The notes beneath the pieces are model-generated. The model was not told where the DNA came from. It was given only the letters and a program-made list of their open reading frames with translations, and searched no databases. A stretch of 64,000 nt of DNA from Methylomarinovum tepidoasis (GTDB lineage Bacteria > Pseudomonadota > Gammaproteobacteria > Methylococcales > Methylothermaceae): contig NZ_AP024718.1 in assembly GCF_030294985.1 (NCBI RefSeq), forward strand, positions 868,001 to 932,000, in the 5' to 3' direction. This document shows positions 16,878 through 23,446 of this stretch, in pieces; the first letter of the stretch is position 1, and each line of letters begins with the position of its first letter. The position numbers were made by a program, and so were the translations under genes.

Positions 16878-17042
16878 GTGCCAACCGATTCCATCCGCCG
16901 CCTTAAGGAGGATGGCAGGCTCGTTATCGAACCCGTTCCCCGGGGAAGAAAGCTCAAGGAGTTGCTGGATCGGTGGGAACCCCTGGAGTAGGAATTCCCC
17001 GACATCAAGGACATGCCCGTGGAACCGGAAGACATTTTCTGA
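16878..17042 (+). pseudogene. VapB-type antitoxin relic with in-frame stop
   Basis: The frame reads DGRLVIEPVPRGRKLKELL, then WEPLE-stop-EFPDIKDMP, then VEPEDIF, the typical toxin-binding C-terminus of AbrB-fold VapB antitoxins. The N-terminal DNA-binding half is missing and a TAG at 16,989-16,991 breaks the frame. It ends TGATG at the start of a VapC stump, preserving the operon junction. Confidence 0.7.
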
Positions 17043-17086
17043 TGTCCGGCTTCCGGTACCTGTTCGATACCAACATTCTCTCCTCG
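17042..17086 (+). pseudogene. VapC toxin relic (first 14 codons)
   Basis: MSGFRYLFDTNILS is the start of a PIN-domain VapC toxin including the first catalytic Asp (DTN). The frame then runs into unrelated sequence and ends at 17,227 without other PIN motifs. Together with the preceding VapB relic it marks a destroyed vapBC locus. Confidence 0.7.
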
Positions 17087-17168
17087 TCATCGCCGCAGGC
17101 TTTGTCAGATCCGGGTTCCGGATACCGGGAATCCGAGGTTCCGGGAAGAATGCCGCCGGCAATCGAGA

Positions 17169-17246
17169 ATGCTCAGAGACGACGATCAGGAACAGGAGCT
17201 TCTCGACTGGATTGGGAATGTGGCTGACAGGACGGGCTGGGAGTGA
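17169..17246 (+). CDS. short coupled peptide or antitoxin tail (25 aa)
   Basis: An ATG frame MLRDDDQEQELLDWIGNVAD ending RTGWE, whose stop overlaps the GTG of the next gene (GTGA). It may be the surviving 3' end of a gene once translationally coupled to the gene at 17,243. Acidic and short; function unknown. Confidence 0.35.
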   Translation: MLRDDDQEQELLDWIGNVADRTGWE

Positions 17247-17596
17247 ACCGCTATCACCCTTTCCACGACCGCGCCGCCGCCAAGCAGTGGTTCTGGTACT
17301 GCCATCTGGCCGACCACCTGGCCCGCCATCCGGAGAAGATCGAGCGCTGCAAACAGAATCTCGCCCGCATGCGCGAGAGCAATCCATGGGGCAAGCTGTT
17401 CCACGACAGGTGGGAACGGCTTCTGGAAGGCCCCCTGGACGCGCTCCTCGAGGCGATGAAGGACCCCTCTTCGGAAATGTGCGACCTGCGCCAGGAGTCG
17501 CCGTTTTGCGGCATCATCAGCCAGAAGGAGCGTCTCCGGATATTCATGTCCTTCGAGGACGAGTTCGAGGCGATGCGAAAGCGGGTGCTTGGTTGA
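17243..17596 (+). CDS. hypothetical protein (117 aa), possible toxin-locus partner
   Basis: A 117-residue soluble protein rich in Trp, His, Arg and Glu (FHDRAAAKQWFWYCHLADHL, then NPWGKLFHDRWERLLEGPL). No domain is recognised. It starts with GTG overlapping a tiny upstream frame by GTGA and is followed without a gap by a helix-turn-helix fragment (TQKIVAERAGISRGTLIS at 17,593), an order seen in toxin plus Xre-antitoxin loci. A toxin role is only inference from this context. Confidence 0.5.
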   Translation: MNRYHPFHDRAAAKQWFWYCHLADHLARHPEKIERCKQNLARMRESNPWGKLFHDRWERLLEGPLDALLEAMKDPSSEMCDLRQESPFCGIISQKERLRIFMSFEDEFEAMRKRVLG

Positions 17597-17650
17597 CCCA
17601 GAAGATCGTCGCCGAGCGTGCCGGGATCTCCAGGGGAACGCTGATCAGCG
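17593..17650 (+). pseudogene. helix-turn-helix (Xre-like) fragment
   Basis: TQKIVAERAGISRGTLIS is the core of an Xre-type helix-turn-helix. It lies right after the preceding hypothetical gene and is cut off by the 3' end of the convergent VapC gene. It is probably the remnant of that gene's antitoxin partner. Confidence 0.45.
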
Positions 17651-18040
17651 CAAGAGATCGATCCGAATTCCCAGGTCGAGCAAGGTCCAGCTACGGTCGG
17701 CGGTCAACACACCGAGATGCAGACGACTTCCCAGGGCCAGGCAAGCGCGGTCCCCCAGGGAAAGCCCTTTGGAGCGGGTGAGGGGATACAGCTTCGCCAC
17801 GCCATGCGCATCCTCCTCGGAAAACGCCACCACCTCCAGTCCCAAAGCCTGCAATCTCGAGGCGATGGCGTGGGCATCCTTGCCTTTTGCTGCCGCTTTC
17901 GAAAGCACCTCGGCCAGGTTGACCGAACTGATGGCGGCGCCTTCAGCCAGGGCGGCGCTGACCTTTTCAAAGCCGGTTTCGCGTTGCAGATAGGCAAGTA
18001 CTGCCGAGGCGTCCAGAACGACACTGAGCTCAGTTTTCAC
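17645..18040 (-). CDS. vapC: PIN-domain ribonuclease toxin (VapC type)
   Basis: A 131-residue PIN-domain protein. Acidic catalytic residues are in place: VVLDASAVLAYLQRE (first Asp), NLAEVLSKAA (Glu), LSLGDRACLALG (Asp) and LTADRSWTLL (Asp). VapC toxins cleave tRNA or rRNA. Its start overlaps the antitoxin gene's end by 11 bases. Length and motifs suggest an active toxin. Confidence 0.9.
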   Translation of the reverse strand: MKTELSVVLDASAVLAYLQRETGFEKVSAALAEGAAISSVNLAEVLSKAAAKGKDAHAIASRLQALGLEVVAFSEEDAHGVAKLYPLTRSKGLSLGDRACLALGSRLHLGVLTADRSWTLLDLGIRIDLLR

Positions 18041-18293
18041 GGGCGGCTTCTTCCCGTCGTTCAGCGATCAGCGTCTCGGCCAGATCTTCCTCCACATCCT
18101 CAAACATGGCCCACAGCTCCTGCTCAAGGTCCCGACGGGGTTTGAGCACCAGGCGGCCATCCTCGACCCAAGCCACCACGACATCGCCCGGCTTAAGCCC
18201 CATGGCCCGGCGTAGCCGTTTGGGGATGAGCAGGCGCCCCTGGGCATCGAGAGGAAGAGGATAGATTTCTGGTGATTTTAATGTTTTCTCCAT
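18030..18293 (-). CDS. vapB: AbrB-fold antitoxin (VapB type)
   Basis: An 87-residue antitoxin: the SpoVT/AbrB fold occupies residues 11-50 (LPLDAQGRLLIPKRLRRAMGLKPGDVVV), followed by an acidic helical tail (EQELWAMFEDVEEDLAETLI) for toxin binding. The promoter -10 box lies eight bases from the ATG and no ribosome site is visible, so translation is probably leaderless. Confidence 0.9.
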   Translation of the reverse strand: MEKTLKSPEIYPLPLDAQGRLLIPKRLRRAMGLKPGDVVVAWVEDGRLVLKPRRDLEQELWAMFEDVEEDLAETLIAERREEAAREN

Positions 18294-18300
18294 GAAATTA

Positions 18301-18330
18301 ATTTTATGGCAATATATAAAATCGTGTCAA
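18301..18330 (-). promoter_or_regulatory. strong promoter of the vapB-vapC operon
   Basis: On the minus strand: perfect TTGACA (18325-18330), 18-bp spacer, TAAAAT (18301-18306). The transcription start would fall at 18,293-18,294, i.e. on the antitoxin start codon. Confidence 0.65.
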
Positions 18331-18399
18331 TTCGGCAGCGTAAGGAGGACCTGCCCCGGCGGGTCCAGGTTAAGCCGAAATGGTGAGTTCGGAACAAAC

Positions 18400-18501
18400 A
18401 TGTCCGCAGCATCGAAAAAGCAATCGGTAGTCTTACTGCTGGCCGGGTTTTCCCTGGCTTTTCTGCTTGGCATGTTTCGGGCAGGATGGCAAATCGTCAC
18501 A
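18400..18501 (+). pseudogene. membrane protein gene start cut by IS3 insertion
   Basis: An ATG frame beginning MSAASKKQSVVLLLAG, followed by a hydrophobic helix (FSLAFLLGMF) and then RAGWQIVT, runs directly into the left end of the IS3-family element at 18,502. The rest of the gene is not found beyond the element. Identity unknown. Confidence 0.4.
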
Positions 18502-18506
18502 TGGAG

Positions 18507-19400
18507 TTACCCCGCTTCAGTGGACAGTTCCACATTTTGGGTCTGAATCCCGCCCTTGCGCTGGGTATGCTGACGCTCGAAGTTGATCGGCGACAGATAG
18601 CCCAGCGCTGAATGCCGACGATGCGGATTGTACCAACCCTCGATGAACTCGAAGATGGCACGCTCCGCCTCGGCACGTGTGTGGAATGTGCTCCGGTCCA
18701 GCAACTCACATTCCAGCGTGGCGAAAAAGCTCTCCGCCATGGCATTGTCGAAGCAGTCTCCGACGCTGCCCATCGACGGCCGTACACCGGCTTCCTCACA
18801 GCGTCGGCTGAAGGCCAGCGACGTGTACTGGCACCCCTGGTCCGAGTGATGAACGACTTCCTCGGGCTGGCGTTGCCACAGCGCCATGTTGAGCGCCGAG
18901 AGCACCAGTTCGGTCCGCAGGTGCGCCGCCATGGCCCAGCCCACGATACGCCGGCTGAACACATCCAACACTACCGCCAGGTACAGGAACCCCTCCCAGG
19001 TCGGCACGTAGGTAATATCCGCCACCCACAGCCGGTCCGGGGCCTCGGCGGTAAATTGCCGCTCCACCAGGTCCGGCGCCGGCCGGGCAGCTTCGTCGCG
19101 CGATGTCGTGCACCAACCCCTGCGGCGGCTGGCGCCCTCCAGCCCCTTGGCCTTCATCAGCCGTGCCACCCGCTTGCGGCCGATCCGCTCGCCCTCAGCA
19201 CGCAATTCGGCATGGATGCGAGGGGCGCCGTAGGTCCCGCGAGAGCGCTTGTGAATCGCCTCGACCTTGTCAGCCAGCTCGGCATCCCGCCGCGCCCTGG
19301 CCGACTCAGGACGCTTCAGCCACGCATAAAACCCGCTCGTGGAGACACCGAGCAGCCGGCACATCGTGGCAACAGGATAATCGGCCCGATTCACCTTCAC
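18507..19400 (-). CDS. IS3-family transposase OrfB (DDE)
   Basis: A 297-residue catalytic subunit with an HTH_21 segment (RGTYGAPRIHAELR) and the rve integrase core: WVADITYVPT (first D), VHHSDQGCQYTS (second D) and the C-terminal E in FDNAMAESFFATLECE, then the WYNPHRRHSALGYLSP tail. It is normally made as an OrfAB fusion by -1 frameshifting; here the orfA and orfB frames overlap by four bases. The standalone start would be GTG at 19,400. Confidence 0.92.
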   Translation of the reverse strand: MKVNRADYPVATMCRLLGVSTSGFYAWLKRPESARARRDAELADKVEAIHKRSRGTYGAPRIHAELRAEGERIGRKRVARLMKAKGLEGASRRRGWCTTSRDEAARPAPDLVERQFTAEAPDRLWVADITYVPTWEGFLYLAVVLDVFSRRIVGWAMAAHLRTELVLSALNMALWQRQPEEVVHHSDQGCQYTSLAFSRRCEEAGVRPSMGSVGDCFDNAMAESFFATLECELLDRSTFHTRAEAERAIFEFIEGWYNPHRRHSALGYLSPINFERQHTQRKGGIQTQNVELSTEAG

Positions 19401-19711
19401 GAACTCGAAGATTTCGGGGGCACCGAGTCGGTCTCCCGAGCGAACCAGGCCGCGGCTTTTGCCAGGATCTCCCGTTCGATCTTCAGCTGGCGGACCTCAT
19501 GCCGCAGGCGGCGCAACTCCTCTCTCTCCGGGCTTGTCAGGCCATCCTCACAACGTCCCTCGTCACGGTCGGCCTGCTTGACCCAGTTGCGGATGCTCTC
19601 CGCCGTCGGCTCGAACTCCCGAGCCAGCGACTCCGGCGTCCGTCCAGCCCGAACCAACTCGACCATCTGTCGCCGGAACTCCGGCGGATACGGTTTTCTC
19701 GTCTTTCCCAT
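19397..19711 (-). CDS. IS3-family transposase OrfA (helix-turn-helix)
   Basis: A 104-residue protein: YPPEFRRQMVELVRAGRTPESLAREF is the N-terminal HTH that binds the IS ends, followed by a Leu-zipper-like helix (EELRRLRHEVRQLKIEREIL) ending AKAAAWFARE. Intact. Confidence 0.9.
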   Translation of the reverse strand: MGKTRKPYPPEFRRQMVELVRAGRTPESLAREFEPTAESIRNWVKQADRDEGRCEDGLTSPEREELRRLRHEVRQLKIEREILAKAAAWFARETDSVPPKSSSS

Positions 19712-19816
19712 TTCCAGACACCTCCTCTCAAATCATCAGGTGTCCACAAAAACGGGTCAACTCCAGTTGTTGGCCGAGATGGTCCTTCCGAGAGGCGTTT
19801 CAGCCGTTCCAGATAG

Positions 19817-20004
19817 CTATTCACGGCCCCCTTCTCCTTGCAGTAGCTTGGGATTGATGTGGTATTCAACGGTGGGACGCCCCTCGGTATCAACCGTTTT
19901 TGACCGCACCCATCCGAGATCCTCCAGCACTGTCAGGGATCGGATTGTGCCCTGCCGGTCTAGGAGTCGCCAACCTTTGCGATAAACGTCCCGGGGCCGG
20001 AAAG
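19817..20004 (-). pseudogene. C-terminal relic of a DUF3987-type replication protein
   Basis: FRPRDVYRKGWRLLD, TVLEDLGWVRSK and GRPTVEYHINPKLL are the conserved end of DUF3987 (primase/helicase-like) proteins of mobile elements. The N-terminal part is absent; the fragment starts exactly at the IS481 insertion. It differs from the complete DUF3987 protein at 25,991, so it belonged to another element. Confidence 0.6.
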
Positions 20005-21134
20005 GGTTAGATGTCAAGCCCCGTGAGATTATATACACGTTTTTTGAAGAGCTCCGGCCGCTTCTTCTGCCAGTCTTTGAGGGCCTGTACTGGTGAGATG
20101 TGTCCCAGGGCCTTCTGGGGGATCTGATGGTTGTAGACGCTGGCATACTGCATCAGGGCCCGATCCAGATCCTGGCTGCTTTGGAAGCGAGTGGTTTTGA
20201 GGATTTCGGCGATCCGACCGTTGAAGCGTTCTACCATGCCGTTGGTCTGGGGGTGTTTGGGCGGGATGAGGCGGTGCTCGATGCCATGGCGTTGGCAGCC
20301 CTGGTCGAAAAGGTGACGGCCGGTCGGTTCGCGCTCCCCGGTGGCGCAGAAGCGGTCGGTGAACTCTTTGCCGTTGTCGGTCAGGACCTTGGTGATTGTG
20401 AAGGGGGCCTTGGCGATCAGGCGCTCGAGGAAGGCGGCGGCGACCCTGGCTTCCTTGGTGGGATGGATTTCCAGGTAGACCCAGCGGGTGGCCCGATCGA
20501 TGGCGACGAAGAGGTAACGGCCCCGGCTCTCGTCGGGCATCTTAGGCAGGTACTTGATGTCGATGTGGACAAACCCGGGCTCGTAGTCCTTGAAGCCCTT
20601 CTTCTTGCCCTTGGAAGGGGCGTTCTCTCCTTCCTTGGCGGCGATCAGTTCTTTGAGGTTGGAAACCCCATGGCGGCGCAGCAGCCGGTCCAGAGCCGAG
20701 CGGGACATCTCGGGATAGATGAAGCGATGAACGACCGCCAGCAGGTCATCCAGGGGCAACAGCAGGGTTTCGCGCAGACAGACGACGATCGCTTCCTGCT
20801 GCGGGGTCAGGGTGGCATGGATGCGATGGGGCCGGTGCGAGGCGTCCTCGACCGAATCGCGCTGGCGCCACTTGCGGATGGTATGACGATGAACCCCGTA
20901 TTTCCTGGCCAGAACCGTGGCCGGCAGCTTGGAGTTCTGGATCTCCCGGCGGATCTCGGGCGTGGTGCGGGCTTTCTTGTGGAGACGGATGACCATGACT
21001 TCCTCCTCGTCCATCAAGCTTGAGTCGTCTTTCCGGCCTGGGACTCTGCCATCAGCTCGCTCAGAACATCCCAAGCACGGAACAAAGGATAGCTCCTCTT
21101 GGGAATATGATCACACGGGACCCAACAGCTAACC
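20005..21134 (-). mobile_element. IS481-family insertion sequence (1,130 bp)
   Basis: Inverted ends GGTTAGATGTCAAGCCCCGT (left) and GGTTAGCTGTTGGGTCCCGT (right, read inward). AAAG is present on both outer sides (20,001-20,004 and 21,135-21,138), consistent with a 4-bp target duplication and a recent simple insertion. It carries one complete transposase gene. Confidence 0.85.
20007..20996 (-). CDS. IS481-family transposase
   Basis: A 329-residue DDE transposase. N-terminal HTH (TTPEIRREIQNSKLPATVLARKYGVHR), then the integrase core: VHIDIKYLP (first D), VLTDNGKEFTDRF (second D) and HPQTNGMVERFNGRI (E), as in IS481 elements. ATG 20,996 is chosen because GAGGAGGAA lies seven bases upstream; earlier ATGs lack this. 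The stop codon lies inside the left terminal repeat. Confidence 0.93.
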   Translation of the reverse strand: MVIRLHKKARTTPEIRREIQNSKLPATVLARKYGVHRHTIRKWRQRDSVEDASHRPHRIHATLTPQQEAIVVCLRETLLLPLDDLLAVVHRFIYPEMSRSALDRLLRRHGVSNLKELIAAKEGENAPSKGKKKGFKDYEPGFVHIDIKYLPKMPDESRGRYLFVAIDRATRWVYLEIHPTKEARVAAAFLERLIAKAPFTITKVLTDNGKEFTDRFCATGEREPTGRHLFDQGCQRHGIEHRLIPPKHPQTNGMVERFNGRIAEILKTTRFQSSQDLDRALMQYASVYNHQIPQKALGHISPVQALKDWQKKRPELFKKRVYNLTGLDI

Positions 21135-21138
21135 AAAG

Positions 21139-21404
21139 CGGACCTGAAGGCGCTTTGGCCTGTTAGGAACCAGTTCGGGGCCGCCTTTGTGCCACCGCGG
21201 CCGGAGGAGTCCACACCGCCAGCGGTAGCCTCGGACAGTCGTGTCCTCTGCGGCGATTGTATCCACTTCCAGCCGGATACGATAGGAGATGGGTCAGGCA
21301 TAGGGAGCTGCAGGGCAGAGGCCAAGACGACGGCACCCTTGTTTCCTCGGATACCGCGCTGTTGCGCTAGCTTCTGCCCTAAGAAGCCGGATGAAGATCC
21401 GTGA
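21139..21404 (+). pseudogene. 5'-truncated Cys-rich (zinc-binding-like) protein gene
   Basis: The frame is open from the IS481 boundary and reads LKALWPVRNQFGAAFV, then VLCGDCIHFQPD, GIGSCRAEA and RCCASFCPKKPDEDP, a CxxC...C...CC...C pattern typical of small zinc-binding domains at the ends of mobile-element proteins. A GTG at 21,189 could allow a 71-residue product. The same tail occurs at 10,832, so the gene belongs to the island's repeated architecture. Confidence 0.5.
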
Positions 21405-21427
21405 AAAGCGGCAACTGAACGGTAACG

Positions 21428-21456
21428 AAAAAAGCCGGCGAACAGCCGGCTTTTTT
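21428..21456. terminator. bidirectional rho-independent terminator next to attL
   Basis: AAAAAAGCCGGC-GAACA-GCCGGCTTTTTT. It would end rightward transcription of the Cys-rich gene and, on the minus strand, transcription of the tRNA-Phe that originally lay to its right. Confidence 0.8.
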
Positions 21457-21472
21457 GTAAGTTATTGAATCT

Positions 21473-21522
21473 ATTGGTGGCCAGGGACGGAATCGAACCG
21501 CCGACACGGGGATTTTCAGTCC
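21473..21522. repeat. attL: 50-bp tRNA-Phe duplication
   Basis: Perfect copy of 31,114-31,163, covering the tRNA-Phe 3' end, T-arm, variable region and anticodon arm up to the middle of its stem. The sequences diverge immediately outside on the right (ACCGCATT versus CCTGCTCT). Confidence 0.93.
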
Positions 21523-21570
21523 ACCGCATTAGCGGTTGACGCAGTTTGACGTGGTTCGCTTGCCATTGAT

Positions 21571-21617
21571 TTTCCAGCGATTTACCATTGCCGGAAATTG
21601 ACGGAAATCGCTGGAAA
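21571..21617. repeat. 13-bp inverted repeat before the integrase gene
   Basis: TTTCCAGCGATTT (21,571-21,583) and AAATCGCTGGAAA (21,605-21,617), 21 bp apart, ending on the integrase start codon. Likely a binding site for the integrase, the AlpA-like protein or a repressor controlling int. Confidence 0.6.
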
Positions 21618-22861
21618 TGGCTACCGAACATAGCACCGGCATAGCCCCACCCGACAAAGGGACCCTCACCAAGCGGGTGGTGGAATCCATAGCACCGCCT
21701 AGCACCGGCCGCCGATTCGTCTATGACGCCAAGGTGCCCGGCCTGCGGGTGCAGGTCACCGCCGCCGGCACCAAGTCCTTCCAGTTGTACCGCTGGCACC
21801 AGGGCAAGCCCGTCAAGGTGACCCTTGGCCGCTTCCCGGCCATGACTGTTGAGCAGGCCCGCCAGGCCGCAAGGAAGCTGCTGGGGGAGATGGCCGAGGG
21901 CAAGAATCCGCAGACCGAGAAACGCCGCCGCCAGGCCGAGGCCGTCACCCTGGCCCATGCGGTGGACGACTATCTGGCCATCCGCGACCTGAAGCCTGGC
22001 ACTGTGGCCGACGTGCGCAAGATGATGGCCTGGGGGCTGGCCGATTGGCTGGACAAGCGCCTGACCGCCATACACCAGGACATGGTGGAGCGCCGCTATC
22101 AGTCCCTGTGCGAGAAGTCGCCGGCCTGCGCCAACCGGACCATGCGCTACCTGCGGGCGGTGCTGAACTTCGCCATGGCCCGCTACAGCGCGCCCGACGG
22201 ATCGCCCATCCTGCCGGCCAATCCGGTGCAGCGCCTGACCCTCACCCGCGCCTGGAAGCGGGTGGACCGCCGCCGCACCCTGATCCGTCCGCACGAGCTG
22301 CCCGCCTGGTGGCAGGCCCTGGACCAGATCAATCTGCTGCACGCCGACTTCTTCCGCCTGGTGCTGCTCACCGGCCTGAGAAAGTCCGAGGCCCTGGGGC
22401 TGACCTGGGCCGACGTGGACCTGAATGCCCGCCTGCTCACCGTCACCGACACCAAAGCCAGACGGCCGCACGCCCTGCCATTGACCGACTACCTGGCCGG
22501 GATGCTGGAACGGTGCCGCCGCCTGGCGGTGGCCGATCACGTCTTCGCCGACCACCACGGGCGGGTGGTTTCCAACTTCCGCTATTCCCAGGCCAAGGTG
22601 GAGGCCGTCAGCGGGGTGAAGTTCTGCATCCACGACCTGCGCCGCACCTTCGTCACCATTGCCGAAAGCCTGGACATTCCGGCCTACGCCCTCAAGCGCC
22701 TGCTCAACCATGCCACCGGCAGCGATGTGACCGCCAGCTACATCGTCATCGATACCGAGCGGCTGCGGGACCCGATGCAGCAGGTGACCGACTACGTGCT
22801 GAAAACGGTGGGGGAGAAGGAAAGCGCCGCTGTCATGCCATTGCGACAGAAGGAGGTTTGA
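21617..22861 (+). CDS. int: tyrosine-recombinase integrase (P4-like)
   Basis: A 414-residue integrase. The N-terminal DUF4102 arm-binding domain (YDAKVPGLRVQVTAAGTKSF) is followed by a SAM-like core-binding domain and the catalytic domain: Arg in TGLRKSE (about 254), HDLRRTF (His 339/Arg 342), the second His in LNHATGSD (about 365) and the nucleophile Tyr in ASYIVID (about 374). All catalytic residues are present. It lies 95 bp inside attL and is followed two bases later by a YoeB antitoxin gene. It is nearly identical over long stretches to the decayed copy at 10,892. Confidence 0.95.
   Translation: MATEHSTGIAPPDKGTLTKRVVESIAPPSTGRRFVYDAKVPGLRVQVTAAGTKSFQLYRWHQGKPVKVTLGRFPAMTVEQARQAARKLLGEMAEGKNPQTEKRRRQAEAVTLAHAVDDYLAIRDLKPGTVADVRKMMAWGLADWLDKRLTAIHQDMVERRYQSLCEKSPACANRTMRYLRAVLNFAMARYSAPDGSPILPANPVQRLTLTRAWKRVDRRRTLIRPHELPAWWQALDQINLLHADFFRLVLLTGLRKSEALGLTWADVDLNARLLTVTDTKARRPHALPLTDYLAGMLERCRRLAVADHVFADHHGRVVSNFRYSQAKVEAVSGVKFCIHDLRRTFVTIAESLDIPAYALKRLLNHATGSDVTASYIVIDTERLRDPMQQVTDYVLKTVGEKESAAVMPLRQKEV
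21628..21649 (+). repeat. 22-bp repeat inside the int 5' end (paired with 31,049)
   Basis: A perfect 22-bp match to 31,049-31,070 near attR, containing the TAGCACCGGC-ATAGC core. Further partial TAGCACCG copies occur near 21,690. It could be an integrase arm-type site, present at both ends of the element. Confidence 0.55.
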
Positions 22862-22863
22862 CC

Positions 22864-23100
22864 ATGTGCCGACAGGAGACCGCCGAACGCATCCGGGAGA
22901 TGGCCCAGGAACTGCCGGAGGAAGACGCCATCGAGGTGCTGAAGTTCATCGAGTACCTGCGCTTCCGGCGTCTGGCCGGAGAAGACGAGACCACCTATTT
23001 ATTGAGGGAACCGGCCAACCGCCGCCGCCTGCTGGAGGCGGTGGAGAACATCCGCAAGGGACGCGATATCGAGGCCAAGGAGCTGCTGCCGGATGATTAG
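22864..23100 (+). CDS. antitoxin of a YoeB-type pair
   Basis: A 78-residue protein. The C-terminal half (TYLLREPANRRRLLEAVENI) matches the toxin-binding tail of YefM/Axe antitoxins. The N-terminal half (ETAERIREMAQELPEEDAIEVLKFIEYLR) is not the usual Phd/YefM DNA-binding fold but resembles short DUF2281-like antitoxins, so it looks like a domain swap. AGGAGG precedes the ATG. It overlaps the toxin start by eight bases. Confidence 0.8.
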   Translation: MCRQETAERIREMAQELPEEDAIEVLKFIEYLRFRRLAGEDETTYLLREPANRRRLLEAVENIRKGRDIEAKELLPDD

Positions 23101-23347
23101 CTTCGAGCGCCAGGCTTGGGAGGATTACCTGTACTGGCAGAAACACGACAAGGCCAAACTCAGGCGCATCAATCAGTTGATCCGGGACATCCAGCGCGAT
23201 CCATTCACCGGCCTTGGCAAACCTGAACCGCTCAAGCATGAACTGGCCGGCTTCTGGTCCCGCCGGATCGATCACGAGCACCGCCTGGTTTACACCGTCC
23301 AGGGCGATCACGTCATCATCGCCCAATGCCGATACCACTATGACTGA
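23093..23347 (+). CDS. yoeB: YoeB/Txe-family mRNA interferase toxin
   Basis: An 84-residue toxin closely matching YoeB: WEDYLYWQKHDKAKLRRINQLI, GKPEPLKHELAGFWSRRIDHEHRLVY. Catalytic residues correspond to E45, R64, H82 and Y83. YoeB cleaves mRNA at the ribosomal A site. Carried between int and the immunity-like RNA, it may stabilise the element in the host. Confidence 0.95.
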   Translation: MISFERQAWEDYLYWQKHDKAKLRRINQLIRDIQRDPFTGLGKPEPLKHELAGFWSRRIDHEHRLVYTVQGDHVIIAQCRYHYD

Positions 23348-23358
23348 GTGACCGAGTT

Positions 23359-23418
23359 CCGCCGCGCCTAGGTTGGCCACCGAAAGCCGGGGAAACCCTT
23401 GCCCGGTTGGCGCGGCGA
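23359..23418 (+). ncRNA. C4-like structured RNA element (copy 2)
   Basis: The same fold as at 11,889: outer stem CGCCGCGCC/GGCGCGGCG, conserved CTAGGTTGGCCACC, inner hairpin CCGGGG-AAACCC-TT-GCCCGG. The inner segment changes from GGGAAACCCC to GGGGAAACCC relative to copy 1, keeping length. Conservation while the downstream gene is unrelated argues for function as RNA. Candidate antisense regulator of the C4 class. Confidence 0.55.
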
Positions 23419-23446
23419 CCCTTTGAGGGAGTGCCTGGAGGGGGGT

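Larger units (their letters stand above)
18502..19765 (-). mobile_element. IS3-family insertion sequence (1,264 bp)
   Basis: Bounded by imperfect inverted repeats: TGGAGTTACCCCGCTTCAG... on the left and its counterpart TGGAGTTGACCCGTTTTTG... read inward from the right, both ending in GTGGAC. It encodes orfA and orfB in overlapping frames. The 3-4 bases outside the two ends differ, so there is no clear target duplication, suggesting a rearrangement after insertion. Both frames are open. Confidence 0.88.

Noticed and set aside
18502-19765. Target-site duplication for the IS3-family element
   Set aside because: The bases outside the two inverted repeats do not match in the 3-5 bp range expected for this family.
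21014-22711. Long minus-strand open frame opposite the integrase
   Set aside because: It is the antisense shadow of the integrase, attL and the Cys-rich gene; low-complexity His/Gln/Gly-rich translation.
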